Shown here piece after piece: positions 1 to 12,832 of a DNA stretch of 64,000 bases; positions within the stretch are counted from its first letter, which is position 1, and the number at the start of each line of letters is the position of its first letter. Both the position numbers and the translations under genes were made by a program. The stretch comes from Reticulitermes lucifugus (taxonomy: Eukaryota; Arthropoda; Insecta; Blattodea; Rhinotermitidae): NCBI GenBank assembly GCA_026260175.1, contig JAKCWW010000029.1:1-64000 (forward strand). Direction: 5' to 3'. The notes below the pieces were generated by a model that was given only the letters and a program-made list of their open reading frames with translations, was not told where the DNA came from and searched no databases.

Positions 1-91
1 TCGGGGTTATGGCACGCTTCTGTGATGAAAACGTCACCTCCCCACAAATATAACAAAAATTGTCTGCATTTTTCACGCACTTTCGCTGCAT
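1..91 (-). CDS. N-terminal fragment of an uncharacterised Cys-rich insect protein (runs off window)
   Basis: The minus strand reads an ATG at 91 followed by 30 open codons to the window edge, beginning MQRKCVKNADNFCYICGEV. Cys residues fall at positions 5, 13 and 16, with a CxxC-like spacing. From memory, this start (CVKNADxFCYxCGEVT, then xSQxRxxTP) recurs in many uncharacterised insect proteins that appear in multiple copies per genome and continue into further Cys pairs, which suggests a zinc-binding N-terminal domain. Function is unknown to me. Only 30 residues are visible, so I cannot tell whether the copy is intact, nor whether it is a host gene or part of a mobile element. No neighbour on the right forms an operon-like or exon-like partner. 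Confidence 0.5.
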   Translation of the reverse strand, partial: MQRKCVKNADNFCYICGEVTFSSQKRAITP

Positions 92-689
92 CCTTATTGA
101 GGTTCGGCAAAGAAACGGTTGTATAAATCTTTTAAGGCATTTATAAACACTTGACGCTGCGAAAGACGACTTTTTGAAATGAGAAACACACGTGTGTACA
201 ATGCAACTCCCTGGAAGGAACTGAAATGCAAAACGTTGGGAGTGGCAATACCTGGGAGCTGATTTCATCACCCACTTTGCCCCGCTGCACTGCTTCACGC
301 TTCACCCTTCAGATGAGCAGCAAGTAGGCTGATGCAATGCCTGGATGCTGACTGCACCATTCTCTTCACGTTAAGAGTTGCCAGATCGTTGCTCTAAGCC
401 GCTCAACGCCAAAAGCAGTGTAAAGTGTAGAAATTTGAGCCCATCCCAGATATTTGAATGTAGAGCCAATTAACAATTTTAAAAGTCATATTCGTGCTCA
501 GCGCCCCAAAAGTAGTAAAGATTTGCTGCTTTCACCTCCGAAGCATTTCCACTGTTGGTCAGTGTTATTATTATCCTCTCATATATTAATTGTTCCTGCA
601 AATAGTCCCTTACATTGCGCTTTCTTGCTTATAGATATATTTGATTGATGAGCTTCATGATTTGTACTCCTCACCAATATGTGACGGGT
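92..689. other. Non-coding, no feature recognised
   Basis: This is the upstream flank of the partial minus-strand ORF, moderately GC-richer up to about 420 than what follows. No TATA box or splice site could be assigned with confidence. The small ORF at 454-648 has no recognisable motif. Confidence 0.4.
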
Positions 690-870
690 ATTTGGCACGC
701 ATGAGGAAGAAGGAGAAATTCGTACAGTCTTTTGGCCCGGAAAAATATAGAGAACACTTGGAATATCTAGGCGTAAATGGGAACCTAATAATCAGAAACA
801 TTTTTATAAAATAAAATGGGAGGCTGCGGACTGGATTTATCTGTCTCAGGTTAGGGACCAAATTTGGTAA
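690..870 (+). mobile_element. Decayed LINE ORF2 C-terminal tail
   Basis: The plus-strand frame starting at 697 reads THEEEGEIRTVFW, then after one in-frame stop RTLGISRRKWEPNN, then KIKWEAADWIYLSQVRDQ, and ends at a stop codon at 868-870. This follows the end of a very common insect LINE reverse-transcriptase protein, whose tail has the pattern HGKxEKCIQxF, GRPRRRWEDNI, and GWEAxDWIxLAQDRDxW. The fragment holds only about the last 60 residues, with one internal stop (tag at about 748) and many substitutions, so it is old and 5' truncated. I cannot assign the clade from this piece. Confidence 0.65.
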
Positions 871-3800
871 TTACTGACAAGGCAATAAAATTTCTGTTTC
901 CATCAAATATTAAGTTTTGTTGACTAGCTCTTGAAGTATTAGCTTCACATGAGTGACTATGCTCCTTGGACTTAGTTAGGAGTTACTCTATTAATATGAT
1001 AAAATTCTTCGCTTTTATAAGGCATCAGCTTAAATATCACTATACTAGTCCGTACTAAATGCTGCCAATAAACGCGTTAATATAGAACAAATATAAACGC
1101 ATAAATTAGCAAGCTATTTGGACGTAATACAAGGGTGAATGTTCATTTCTTGGGGCAGCGTTTAGACTCCAGATCTACAAAAACCAACTCGTTCCCTGTC
1201 TTTATTTTTCGTAAAACCTTGACTCGCTTCCTTACAGTCTCCGTTTCCTTTCACTGTCCTCGTTCCTCCATCATTCCTCCCTATGGAAATCAAGTACATG
1301 AGATCCATCCGCTTCAATTTCCTGAATATTACGAGAAAGGAAACACAAGCTTGTTGGCAGGAATGATGAGAGGAAGAGACTACCAGATGAATAGGGAGAA
1401 AGGAGACGGAAAGGAGAAGGAATCCTACCATGGCTAAGTCATGGCTGCGTGCTGATGTATTCCTTGGGTGCTACATACACCACGTTGCTATGCTTAAAAT
1501 CAGATAAGACGGAGGGTGTAGTTGGGCAGTGGCAATAATTGGCACCAGACCTTGTCAAGTTGCGCTTTTGAAGAATCTGGTGTTCGACTTATGAAAGTGA
1601 AACTTATTGTTAGCGAGAGAGTACATGACTCTAATCAATGCTGGATAATAAATGCAATCCGACAGGAATATAAACGTACTTTGATAAATAAAAATAAGAT
1701 TTGTTGCACGATATTCTAATATATGAGAATTCTGAAAGAAGTAACTTCGCAGTATCGCAATCTTGCAACCCTTTTCCTGCTGCACGACTATTAAGGTTTA
1801 GGTACCTGCAGCCATCTCATTTGAATTTAGCTTGAATGCACCACGTCTGGCCTATGTAAGTTTTAACGCTTTGAAGCGTTGAAATAAAACAAGGCACAGA
1901 ATATGTATTATGCGTGCCAAAAGGGACACGACAGGCGAATCTGGCCACCGCACTTCTCACGTGTCGGTACGCAGTGATAGTTGTGACATCAAGCACAACA
2001 CTACTTTTAATTTCTGTCATGTAATTAGCCAATACTATAGCTGAATTAATCGAAAAGTGTTCGTTCGTTCATGTGAATGATGTATTTAATGGCGTTTACA
2101 TTAATAAGCCTATAGAATTCAGTGAGATGTGACCCTTAATATGAATTGTGAGCAAGGAGAATTTATTGTTATGTTAGTTCAAAAAGCCGTTTCAAATGAA
2201 TGGATTATATGACCCCGAATGAGCTGAAATAATAAAGAATTGTAAGGTTTAAAACATATGGCAATTTAAAAACCTATTCTGTCTGGAGAGACTGGAAAGG
2301 AACTCGAAATTTTTAGCCGGTATCCCCGCCGAGGAAATATATTTTAGACCTATTTTCGAAAAGAAGACGGAGTTGCCGCTCAGTTTCTTGGGTAGAAAGA
2401 AGAGAGGAAGCATTGTGACCTACTTTCTCTGAGGTACCTTTAACGGTTGATATTGGTAACGGGTACTCCCAATACAAGCCAGGAAGGCATGGGCTACGAA
2501 CTAAAAAATGGAGATTATATGCAAATAACTTTTCACTATGGATTGTCTGTATTCATAATTAAAAATAGCTACATAACACAACACAACGTGATAACAAACA
2601 GAGTTATATGCTTACACATAAATTGAAAAAATTATCATACACAATTCAATAACAGATTGCTGCCGAGAGAGAAAATAAAGCAAATGTTTTAAGTTTTTTT
2701 TGCACTGTGTACCATTTTGAAGGTGCATGATATTGCGTCAATGAATAATGACTTTCGAATTTTCGAGACAATATCCAGCAGCATCTTATCCCAGGAAATT
2801 TAATAATCGGCTACATGTTTGCGAAAACATAAAAACTAACAATTCCGTGCACCGTTCGTCGGAAAAGAATGTGCCCTTTTAAGGGTTAGTATTCTTGTCA
2901 ATCCCAGGTGGAAATTAATGAAATACGTCAAATACACAAAGAATGATAAGGCAACCTTGTGTAAATATTTATGCAAATAATATTTGGAAATAAGGCTCAA
3001 TGTTCTATTACTTTTTTCCTTCTTTCTTGTTATCGTTGATTCTGCCTTTTTACTCGTATTTTGTTCCTCACTGTTCTTTCTTTTTAAGCGCGCTGGAAAA
3101 ACAGTTGCAAAAAGTAGCTATTAGCCTTGTAATATCTCCCCGTCTGTCCGTTCTGTCTGCGTGAAATACTGCGATTCCCATTGGACGAATTTTCATGAAA
3201 TTTAATATTAGATATTTGCACTAAAATTTGTCAACGTGTCCCGACTTTGATTAAAGGACTAAAATGTGACAAAAATTAGCTTTACATGAAGACCTGCTAA
3301 CGTTCAGGTGATTGGTCTTTATAAATGAGATAGATTTTCCTGTGTGGGGCAGGAGCTGAGGCCGAAGAAAGAGTTAACGATCTTAACACAACAAACGAAT
3401 GTGATCGTCTCTAAACCTGTTGCTGAGACACGGAGCCAACTTATAGGGACAATAACAGAACTAAAGCTACAGACGTGTTATGCCTTACCGACGCTTCTTA
3501 ACTTGTCTCCTTTCTGTTGTTTCCTCTGCTCTAATTTTCTACTAGGCTCCTCCTTTCCTTTCTCTCGTGGAGTAAGCGGCGTATGTCTTCCAAGTATGAA
3601 ATGAAGCAGTTCCGCTGTCTGAGGGAATAGCAGCGACATTGGAACGCTTCCTAAGATGCTGCGGGGAGGAAGACCTGAACGATATTAAACATGAATAATG
3701 TAAAGGAGGAGGCAGTCACAGGACGATGTTCATGGGGGAAACGAAGGTTGAAATGAGATCAGACTGTGTTTAGCTTGCTGTGGTGCGCCATCAATATTGA

Positions 3801-4670
3801 AACAATATTACTAAGATGAAAATTAAGTTATTACCATGTTTGCACAATAAAAAACCTTGTTTTCATAACATTTTTTCAGGAAAGATATATTGGGTTTTGG
3901 GTTTTAAAGATTATGAATCTTACTTCACTGAAAGTTTATGGGTAAAAATTTCTGGGTCACAATTTAGCGAGAATATGTTATTACTTTATTTTTGTACGAA
4001 GTTTTCACTGGTTGGTATATCTTCTGTATTGCAAATCTAAAGAAGAATTTTCCCCGATTTTGTTTAGCGACTTGTTTATGATCTGTTTTGTTACTCTATC
4101 ACATAGCTTCGTAAGGAACAATCATTAGTCAATAAGTAATTAGATGGGACGTGAAAGAATACAATCATTGCGTAATTTGATAAATTTTCTGTGTTTGCCT
4201 GTAGGGACTGAGGAAATTCATGAAGATTCTTAGAAAGAATAGTTTGTTTGGTTTGAGATTTAAAACCGTTACCTACCGAATACGAAGCAGGAGTGATGCC
4301 CAGTGGACAGGGATATTTTCTCTCTAATTGGTCGTATCTTTAGCTAGAGTTGCCAGACACTAAAATTTGAAAATTTAATTTTCTAATGGAACTTACTTTA
4401 ATAAAACTCTTGAATGAGCAGCCATTTAGTCTGTATTCATGGCGCAGATTAACAACTCATGGACACGGCTTGATGTTTACTTGTTCGTGTTGAGTTGTCA
4501 GAAAATACAAATATTATTGGGAATGCTTTTTTTGATCCACACGTGTCCAAAATTCGTTGATGCCTTTAGAGCAACTTCTACAGTATTTTTTGTGAAGGGT
4601 CCCGCAGCAGATGCTACGGACGCACCGCAGCCTTGAGGCTTATTGTGCAACCCTGTGATGAAGATGATTA
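871..4670. other. AT-rich intergenic DNA
   Basis: Apart from the repeat at 3135-3275 I see no gene. The ORFs here (for example the overlapping opposite-strand pair at 1135-1437 and the one at 3344-3604) lack known motifs, and their composition is that of chance frames. Confidence 0.5.
3135..3275 (+). repeat. Dispersed repeat, copy 1 of 2 (CTGTCTG-rich 5' end)
   Basis: A cgtctgtccgttctgtctgcg stretch is followed by gattcccattggacgaattt and tcatgaaatttaatatt. The same order (CTGTCTG/CCGTCCG run, cccactgga, attttcatg, aatttgatactt) is seen at 61243-61385. Repeats with this build are common in animal genomes; I cannot name the family. Confidence 0.5.
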
Positions 4671-4864
4671 GTTTTTTTTTTCGTTTTTCCGTGTAATGGA
4701 GCACCGATGGAATGAAATTGATAGAGGAAAACCCGAAGTACTCGGAGAAAAACCTGTCCCAATTCCATTTTGTCCATCACAAATCCCACGTGGACTGACC
4801 CGGGATCAAACCCGGGCCTCCGCGGTGAGAGGCCAGCGACTAACCGCCTGAGCCATGGCACGAC
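4671..4864 (-). mobile_element. tRNA-derived SINE, family A, copy 1
   Basis: Read on the minus strand, the element starts near 4864 with gtcgtgccatggctcaggcgg (A-box like), then cgctggcctctcaccgcgg, then a good B box (ggtttgatcccgg) 30-40 nt later, so the head folds like a tRNA. The body continues cacgtgggatttgtgatgg, then tttttctccgagtacttcgg, and ends in an A-rich tail (the T run at 4671-4690 on the plus strand). Two diverged copies lie at 36849 and 37635. No convincing target-site duplication was found. Confidence 0.75.
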
Positions 4865-6049
4865 CTTTGTTTTTCTTTGCTATTCTCTTACTGTGGACTA
4901 GATCTGGAAGACGTATTCACACAGAGAATCACTCCCGTCCCCAACCCAGCAAATAAGTTTGCCTCAGTCATATAATTAAAACACTACTCGTGAGCGGTGA
5001 AGAACGTTGAAGTGCAAAACAAGAGCGTATAAAGATTGCTGTCTTGTGAAATGTGACGCTCTCTCATCTGGTAGGTACAAGGGTTTCAAAGAACTTCCTA
5101 CTTCCATCTTAATATAGAAGAATCCAATCCTGCAGAAGCAGGCAACATCTTCCTCCGATAGGTCGGTAAAAGCAAACCAGTCACGATGTCACATCCCGAA
5201 AGACAGTTATATTCATAAGAGCTAGTTAGAATCTCAGATTCACGAAAATCACTATAATATTCTGAAATCAAATGCAATAAATAATTATCCTGTGAATTTG
5301 GTATTCACTTTATATTTTCTTATTGCCATTAATTTTTGCAGCCAAGTTAAAGTACTTAGATTTTGCAAAATTTTAAACGTTGTTGCTTAGTGATATAATA
5401 TACGCTTTATACGAATACTCTGTGCTTCCGAGGTTTCAACCTCAGTCTGATATATACGTATAGAATTTATGATATTTTTAGTCTTCATAGACAAGTGCAT
5501 TGATAGTATTCTAAACCGCCTCTGCAATACCAGTTTGCCATTAACAGCTGATTCACCACTTTCAGTTATCTTGCCTTTTATGAAATAATAAAAGAATTGT
5601 GCAAATTTGCAAACTGAAAGCTCGTTTCCGTCTTCCCAGCAGTGCCTTCACCACATAACTGGCTATTAATGGCAGAAGACACAGCAAGAATGGCCCTTCT
5701 TTAATTTCAGCTGCATGACAAGATACACTTTTTTGTATTACCAGTAAGACTATTTGAAGCCTAGAGATTATATCACTAGTAACCTTACCATCTCTTGAAT
5801 TGTATCAGTTTTTAAAACAGTAATATTGCTAAACAAAAGTAATTTATTTTTGGAAAGCCTGTTCCATATCTGATGTGGTTTATAAATAATGAGCGGCCAG
5901 AAGGCATCTGTTCTTACAGTTACACAGTTACTTGAATGTGAAAAAGTGGAATTTACTAATTTATATTCTTAAGGTTAAAATATTCTGTCTTAAGTGATTC
6001 ATCCCCGTTGTGTTTTAATGTATCACAATAAAAAATATGATTTTGTTAC
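4865..6049. other. AT-rich intergenic DNA, nothing recognised
   Basis: No coding motif, RNA gene or repeat could be supported. Confidence 0.4.
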
Positions 6050-6415
6050 GTCTAAACACAGCTTTATTCTTAAAGTTTAAGAACAGCTACATGTTTCAGC
6101 TGGCTAAAAAGTGGCCATCATCAGGCTGAACATGGAGATACTATGTTTTGTTATAGTCAACACACATCTACAATTAGCTACCTAACAAATAATTTTTAAA
6201 CTTATCTCTTATTACGCCTGAAACTGCGTACACTTTAGATGTTATATATATATATATTATATAACATGAAATTCGTATTTTGAGATCTCAAAGCATTAAT
6301 TGCAGCTGTAAATGCTTCCGTTTTATTTTCTTCATGCTCAGCGTTATTACAGCTAATTTAGCTAGCCGAAATATGTAGCTGTTCTTAACCTTTAAAAATA
6401 AAATTGTGTTTAGAG
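6050..6415. mobile_element. Foldback element FB1 with GAAAC / CTGATGA core
   Basis: The left arm (6050-6137) and the reverse complement of the right arm (6329-6415) match over about 85 bp: ctaaacaca, then ttaagaacagctacat, then ttc(a/g)gct(g/a)gcta, then gctga(a/g)catg(g/a)ag. The left arm read on minus contains CTGATGATGGCC ... GCTGAAACATG (core 6093-6124). The interior is AT-rich and includes a (TA)n run near 6245. No ORF is present. It could be a MITE or a non-autonomous relative of a Penelope-like element; the sequence does not decide between them. Confidence 0.7.
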
Positions 6416-8162
6416 GGAAAATAATTATATTGTTTTCTGTAAACGTTTTAGACTTACAAAAAAGTACGTTTTCGAGGCGATATTTTCTTCCGAAATGTCG
6501 GTAAATTTCTGCTAAGCTACATGGTGTATAATCCAAGAAGATTTTTCCCTTCGTATTTATTGCCTTTAGAACCTTAGATCTCGAAAAAGAGTGTATTTTG
6601 ATTCTATTTAATTCTCATTTTACTCTGTAACCACTGTCCACGAGAGCAGTCACAGTAAAACTATTTGAGAATTTACGTGCTTTTAATAACTGTGGTGCGT
6701 TAGCTCTGACATTTCCTATACATTTTAATCCCAGAGCACTAAACATTTTTGTTGTTCAAGTATTGTGAACGGGGAGAAGAACATGGAAACAAGCATAAAG
6801 CTTCACCCAAATTATTTCATCTGTTCGTGAGTTACATTATGATTTAGAATGGAAATTTTATTATCTAAAAATGTGGTAATTAAATAAAAGGACTACTTGG
6901 GTAATAATACGAAAGTTTAAATTTATTCTCTACGACGTTTTTTCCGATGTTTTTGCTCTGAAAGACTTCAATATCCAGAGACTTAACTCCAGGAGCTTAT
7001 AAAAACTGATGTATATCTTTATTAAAACTGCTCGCTATTATTGTCTAAACTGAATGAAAATTGCAGCAACTTTGTATGTTGTTGAAAAATCTCCCAATAG
7101 CGATTTTCGGATTGTTACGTACGAAGGGACTATTATCGTTTTGTATCTCGTTGGGAACGTGCAAGCGTCCCATAACAGAAACACAGAAAGACATTTTAGA
7201 GACGTTTGTTTTGCACTGCGACCACTTCACATAAATACCTTAGCCTTTCAAACTACTGTAAGGTAATAAATATAAAGCAATTCGACTTTTTCTTTGGTTT
7301 CCAGGAATAACAAATGCCTAATCATAATACGTAAAGACTTGGTTTATGAGAGAATCTAGAATCGCAATATTATCATTATCATAGTTGATCAATTATTATT
7401 ATCATTGATATAAGGCATATATATCATTCATCGCTAGTTTCCACTTCTAAGACTTTGAAATTAAGTTTATTTATCACTTAACTCCACAAAATTCTAATGA
7501 ACAAAACCATTCGGCTTATTCAGAATTAATTTTCACAATTGTAAAATTTTTAGATATGTTTACAGGTAAATAATGTTTTAATAAACTCTAGTGGTATGAC
7601 CTTATCACTTGATACAAATCAGGATGCTTCTGATGAAAGATGGGATAGTTGAGTGCATGAATAATGTGTTAAACCCGTCATAAGATGTTTCCATTTTTGT
7701 TGCAATAAAAAGTAACCCCCAAAATCTTACTTCCCAAAATAAGGCATTAATGCACCCGATAGAGTCACGAGAGATTTGGTGTTCTCATAGCGGTGCTGGT
7801 AAAGATTTAAAGTTTTCTTGCTGCAAAAGGCCATGTAAGTTTGCAAAGTATTACAGACGTTTCAGAGGATATTGCTCCCTCGAAATTTAGATTAATTTGA
7901 CTACCCTAAAATGCATGGAGCAAAATCATCTGAAACGCAGGTAAGTACCAGTCCACGCCCTGTCACATCTCAGAAAACTTGAGTGTTTCACAGAGAATAT
8001 GTAATTGTTTATTTTTTTTTTAATTATGAGGCCCAATTTTGTACAACTGTCAGAAAAGAAAGAGATTACTGCTGATTTAGTTGAAAATCTGAAAGATATC
8101 TACAAACGTACATCTTGCCTGTTACATTTTGTCCTGCAGTGTCCTGAATAAATTATAATTGG
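6416..8162. other. AT-rich intergenic DNA, nothing recognised
   Basis: There are only short chance ORFs (for example opposite-strand frames at 7045-7266) and short ATT/TCA-rich runs around 7370-7420. Confidence 0.4.
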
Positions 8163-8382
8163 TAACTCCATTCTTCTGGAATGTAGCGCCACGTCTCTCG
8201 ATAATTGGTGTCCGAATTTTTGCGACAGAGTCGTGGTCTAACCTTCAAGCATCTAATATCCACCGAAGAATGATTTTGGATATTTGGAAATTTAAAGATA
8301 AGAGCTCAAAACTGTTTCAAAACGTCGGACACCAATCACAAAGTGACGCTACAAAACACCCCAGAAGAACGGATATATCAAC
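8163..8382. mobile_element. Foldback element FB2
   Basis: The left arm (8163-8228) pairs with the right arm (8312-8382). Shared blocks in order are ttcttctgg, gtagcg, ac(g/t)t, attggtgtccga and ttttg..acag, with an 83-bp spacer between the arms. The open frame across it (8159-8431) has no protein motif and is explained by the repeat. Its arms differ in sequence from the other foldbacks. Confidence 0.65.
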
Positions 8383-9496
8383 TATGCCATTTCGAAAGAC
8401 TAACAACTCCAAGTTATTTTTCGTTGGTTGATGCACGCTAGGAGTCTTGAAACGCTTAAATTATGTAGCCTTCAACATGAAGGAAGTGAACTTTGCCTAA
8501 TTCAAGGAGGTATACCAGCATTTTACTGGATGGACTGAAGAAAACCTGTCAAAATATCCGACTTTCGGCCCGATATTAAGTCCGGAACCTTGCTAACACG
8601 AAGCAAAAATACTAACCACTCTAAAGCTGCATTAGGTCTTGTATCTTTAGAGTATATGCATGCAGATTTATTCAGCGTGAAACACAGCCTGCAATCAACA
8701 CTACTTTTTTATTAAAAGAATGATGGTTATTGGTTGGAAGGTCAGAAGAGAGCATTGAAACTGCCTCTTAAATCTCGTGTTGTGTATTCTACCGCGTAGC
8801 TGACGAATTAAAAACTGAAACATTTCCATGTACACAGTGTTTTTTTCTCATATTTGATTAGTACAGAAAGCTGCAGCCAGCGGTCTAGGTGGAGCCTAGT
8901 AGTACATTTCCAGGGAGCATGTATTTTGTGTCTGTCTAGATAACAGGATGACAGCAGGTAACACACCGTATCGTTCATTCCATGGGAATGGACATACCGT
9001 GTTCTCGTGATGGACAGGTCGCACACTACACTGGGTAAAGGGAATGTTGTTTACAATCGCCATTGAAGTAACTACAAACGTGCTTTCAGGTTTATTTAAT
9101 TGTACATAATAATATTTACAATTATCATACGATCTAAAACGAACAATTATAAACGCGAGGACAAGAAAATGTGTGAATTTTTATATTACTTCAGCATTAT
9201 GAGTGTCTTGTATTATTTTAAATTAATTATTACATTAGGAAATAAATTCTGTTTACTTGCATCTTATGTGCAAACGTAAAGATTAAAGTGCTGGTTTAAA
9301 TTCCTCAAACTATAATTATATCTGTTGTTTCTTCTGGTTAACAAGTCACCTTAAAATATAAATGCTGATGTACGGCGTTTTAAAAAGTGGCGCCTGGAGG
9401 AATACTTGGAAATAAAGAGAGGAAGTGAGCGTGATAGGCAAACTATGAAAGTAAGACGTAAAATCAAATTAATTTAAAATTATTAGTTTTTATCGT
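8383..9496. other. AT-rich intergenic DNA, nothing recognised
   Basis: No feature could be supported. Confidence 0.4.
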
Positions 9497-9782
9497 GGGC
9501 CGGGATAGCGTAGTCGGTACAGCGACTCGCTACGTTCTGGACGGTCCGGGAACCTTTTCTCGGTGGGGGAAGAGCTTTTCTGAACCATTCCAGACCGGCG
9601 CTGTGGACCACCCAACCTCCTTTAAAATAGGCACGGTGTCACTTTTCCGGAGGTAATGCGACAGGAGCATGGCGTTGAACATCCAGTCCCATCTAGCAGT
9701 GATGTTAAAGAAAGAATACAGCTATACATCTACTCCCACTCTGGACCTACATGGCCTCTTCTATGGTTATCTTTACTTTTAA
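9497..9782 (+). mobile_element. tRNA-derived SINE, family B, copy 1 (near full length)
   Basis: The head reads gggccgggatagcgtagtcgg (A-box region) and tggacggtccgggaacc (B-box region). The body follows the family order: ccagaccggc, ggaccacccaacctcct, cggaggtaatgcgacaggag, catggcgttgaacatcc, ccatctagc, ttaaagaa, then tacatctactcccactctgg, acctacatggcctcttct, and a tail of ttatctttactttta type. Four other copies in the window share this order. The build recalls SINEs reported from termites and cockroaches (Talu-type), which is a memory-based suggestion only. Confidence 0.75.
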
Positions 9783-12582
9783 CTTTATTAATTTTCAACC
9801 GTCAGTAACAACAAAATATCAGTAATTAGAACTTGCAGGATGAGAGTGATGCTAATGCTACATATTGAATTATCCAAAAAAGAGTTGCTCTCTGGAGATG
9901 AGGTTATAATTTTCTGATAATCTTCTTGAAAATCCTTCGAAGTAGAACGCGAATAAATGAAAACAATTAAGCAAATTAAAAGGTCACATAGGAGGGCAGT
10001 ATCCATTTTACCACTTGTCAGTTTACGGCCTAATGTCAGCAGCATTTTCATCTAGAACTGTCCTGTGTTGGTCGAAAATACACCAACCATATTTTACTAC
10101 GAGTATCAAACGTATAATAGCAAATAAAGATAAGAACCCTGCACACACTAGAGCACAAAGCATCTAAAACAGGCAGACAGAAGAGGGAAGGAGGTATTAA
10201 ATAATAATAATAATACGGAAAATTGGCAACAACGTCTTGTCCTCCACGTCGACAACCACCTATTCTGAAATACCTCATCCCGCTGAATATGCGTTCCTAC
10301 AAATATCAAGCCTCAAATTGCTGCAAAAAGTCAAATGCATTTCAAGAAATATAATCGTTGTCAACAAAGCGATCTTCTTAAATATCACCGTATAGTATAG
10401 TAGAAGGTTACTACCTTTTTTAGGAACGTACTGCCTCCGTCTTTAAGGAGGCAGCGTGTTTCTTCCCAAGTGTGTTTACCTATAGGCTACAGTATATCGC
10501 AACACATTCACGGAAGATTTTGTTCCTAATATTCACAGCTGCGAGAAAATAAAATTTCTTATGTATATCCTAAAAAATTGTTTTAACATGTGTAATTTAT
10601 ATGTGTGTAGTCTAACTGACCCAATAGAGTAAGTTTCATAACACCCCTATTACCTGATGTCGGAAGCAGAGTCAGCTTCTGGAACGTTGCCTATATTGAG
10701 CAGGTCTTAATGAGTGTAAAATGTGGAAAGTAATGTTCTTGTGATGAGTAGATGAAATCGTTTATTTTTAAGGTAGTTCTCAAAGCAGCTGAAGAGTGAC
10801 CACGCTTGAGCACATAAAAATTGTGAAGAATGTAAACGTCTGTATCATTTTGTATTTCATTAAAGGATGAGGAATATGAATGTTGCATTTGCCCCAGGCA
10901 AGCCTGCACTGTCAGATATTCAATCGCCTTAAACAACAGAAAGAAAAGAGAAACTCTTACTATTTCCTGCTTTTTTATCAAAGACAAGATTTTAATATCT
11001 TTTAAATGACCCACTCTTTTAAACGTTAATATCGAAAACAAATTCCGAATCATGCAAAATTAAGAAGTCTATAAAATCCACTTAATCTTTGCAAAAAAAA
11101 AATTAATTTGTAATTGAGTTTTTATAAATAAATAATTTAATAAAATTTTAAAATCTAAAATCTGAAAAAAAAATTATAAAACTCTTTCACAAATTGACTC
11201 AATATAAGCAATGTACATTGTGACATATTTTTGTGTTTACATTTCAGTACATAAATAAATTCAGCACCCTTTAACGTACTGTCGATTGAAGCTATAGGAC
11301 TAAGTTCCATGGAATAAAAGTTTACAAGAAGTAGGTGCTTACATCAATATAATCGGCCCCGTTAAACAATATTATATTATGTGTTATATAGACTATACAC
11401 TATTTGTTCCAAATAATTGCACATAAAAATATAATTATTTCTTATTTCGTAATATTCTTCCTACATGCTTTGGGTAATTTATTACTCTCGTGTTACTCTT
11501 AATTGCACAGTGCTACCTGCAGAACTAATTTTGTGATAGCGAATTTCCTTCTTTATTAATAGCTAAGTGCATAAGTTTAAAAGAAATGAACTTTAATCTT
11601 AATTCAAGAAGAAATGGTTTGATTATCTTTCCATTCTTCTGCCGTGTGACGCTGTGTCACGTGGTAATCCTGTGTAGCCGTTTCCTTCACGAATAAAGTC
11701 CGAAACTTATTACATGAAGCCAGAAAATTCCGTCGAATAGTCGGAATCCGATTACACCGTGATGCAGCTGCATAAACCAAAACGGAATCCTCAGCTACAC
11801 CGCTGAGTAAACCTCGAAAGTCGCAACTAAAAGTTTGTTCATTTACAGTGTTCATGGCCTGTGTCAGTACGTTTAATTCATTCACATCACTATGTTTCAT
11901 TCCTTCACGCTTTAAGACAGACTGTACAAATTGAATTCAATTGTATATTGTCCAAATTAGCTTCTTACGACCCTTAATCTCAGCTAAGGAATTGAAAATT
12001 TTCTCGTTTCACATATACGGCGATAATAAGTTGTGTGAAGGAAGGGAGGTTTTAAAAATGTAATTACTAAAGTGACTTGAAAGAGGATCTTTTCAGGGTT
12101 GAAACTTCTATTTGTTGCATGAATTCAATGTATCGTATTACTTAATATAAGAAATAATTTTTTAAAACAATGCTTCAATTTAAAGACACGTGTTCTGTGA
12201 GAAACAGCAGGTCACATTCCCAGAAAGTGTTACTTTCGGTGTAAAATACGTAATCTTATCACATTGTCACAAAACAACAGAAGTTAATAGTTTATGCATG
12301 GTGTTGAAACTAATGACTTTCTTTGAAGGTTTTCTAACATGCGATAACAGACAATTCTTCGTCTGCCTTCAACGCGTGCATGAATAAAGCTTAGGGAGCC
12401 TCCTAAGTATACAATGTCTGTTAGATCACGTGTCTTTCTATCTTGCATTGATCTTGACATCCATCCGAAATTTTGTAAAATTACGGCTGCTTTCGTGTAA
12501 GGTTTTTTAATACTTAAAATTCCTCTCAAAATTGATCATAAAGTGTAAATTTGGGAGAGGACTCCTAAATGAAGCCTCAATT
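9783..12582. other. AT-rich intergenic DNA with an unassigned repeat-like stretch
   Basis: No gene is recognised. The 120-codon minus ORF at 10691-11053 has no motif. The minus ORF at 11604-11900 includes a stretch (about 11735-11830, with cctcagctacaccgctgag) that weakly resembles 62630-62680 (ctcatttacaccgcggcgg) and is probably an old repeat, not a gene. Confidence 0.4.
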
Positions 12583-12832
12583 ATTTTTTTCATAGCGCAA
12601 TAAGCCCTAGTGGGCCACGGCCTCCTCATTTTCGAGGCTTTAGAATCACTCTCAATTAGACACACCACACTCGGTAGAACTTCTCTGGACGAGTGATCAG
12701 CCAGACACAGAGAACTCTACCTGACACCACACAACACTCACAAGACAAAAATCCATTCCCCGGCGGGATTCTAACCCGCAATACCAGCAAGCGCGCGGCC
12801 GCAGACCCACGCCATAGACTACGCTGCCACTG
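12583..12832 (-). mobile_element. tRNA-derived SINE, family C, copy 1
   Basis: On the minus strand: A-box region gtggcagcgtagtctatggc near 12830, B-box region gcgggttagaatcccgccgg near 12770, then cttgtgagtgttgtgtgg, gtcaggtagagttctctg, cactcgtccagagaag, ctaccgagtgtggtgtgtct, cctcgaaaatgaggagg, and an A-rich tail (T run at 12583-12590). It is the longest of the three family C copies and keeps the complete head. Confidence 0.8.

Noticed and set aside
1817-2032. Minus ORF ending with TYIGQT, like a GIY-YIG endonuclease motif of Penelope-like elements
   Set aside because: Only about six residues match and the stop follows within ten residues; the rest shows no family similarity.
4800-4862. A genuine tRNA gene
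   Set aside because: A and B boxes are present, but the acceptor and anticodon stems do not close and the sequence continues into a SINE body shared with other copies.
10691-11053. 120-codon minus ORF
   Set aside because: No motif, no start context or splice structure, composition like flanking DNA; a frame of this length is expected by chance in 64 kb.
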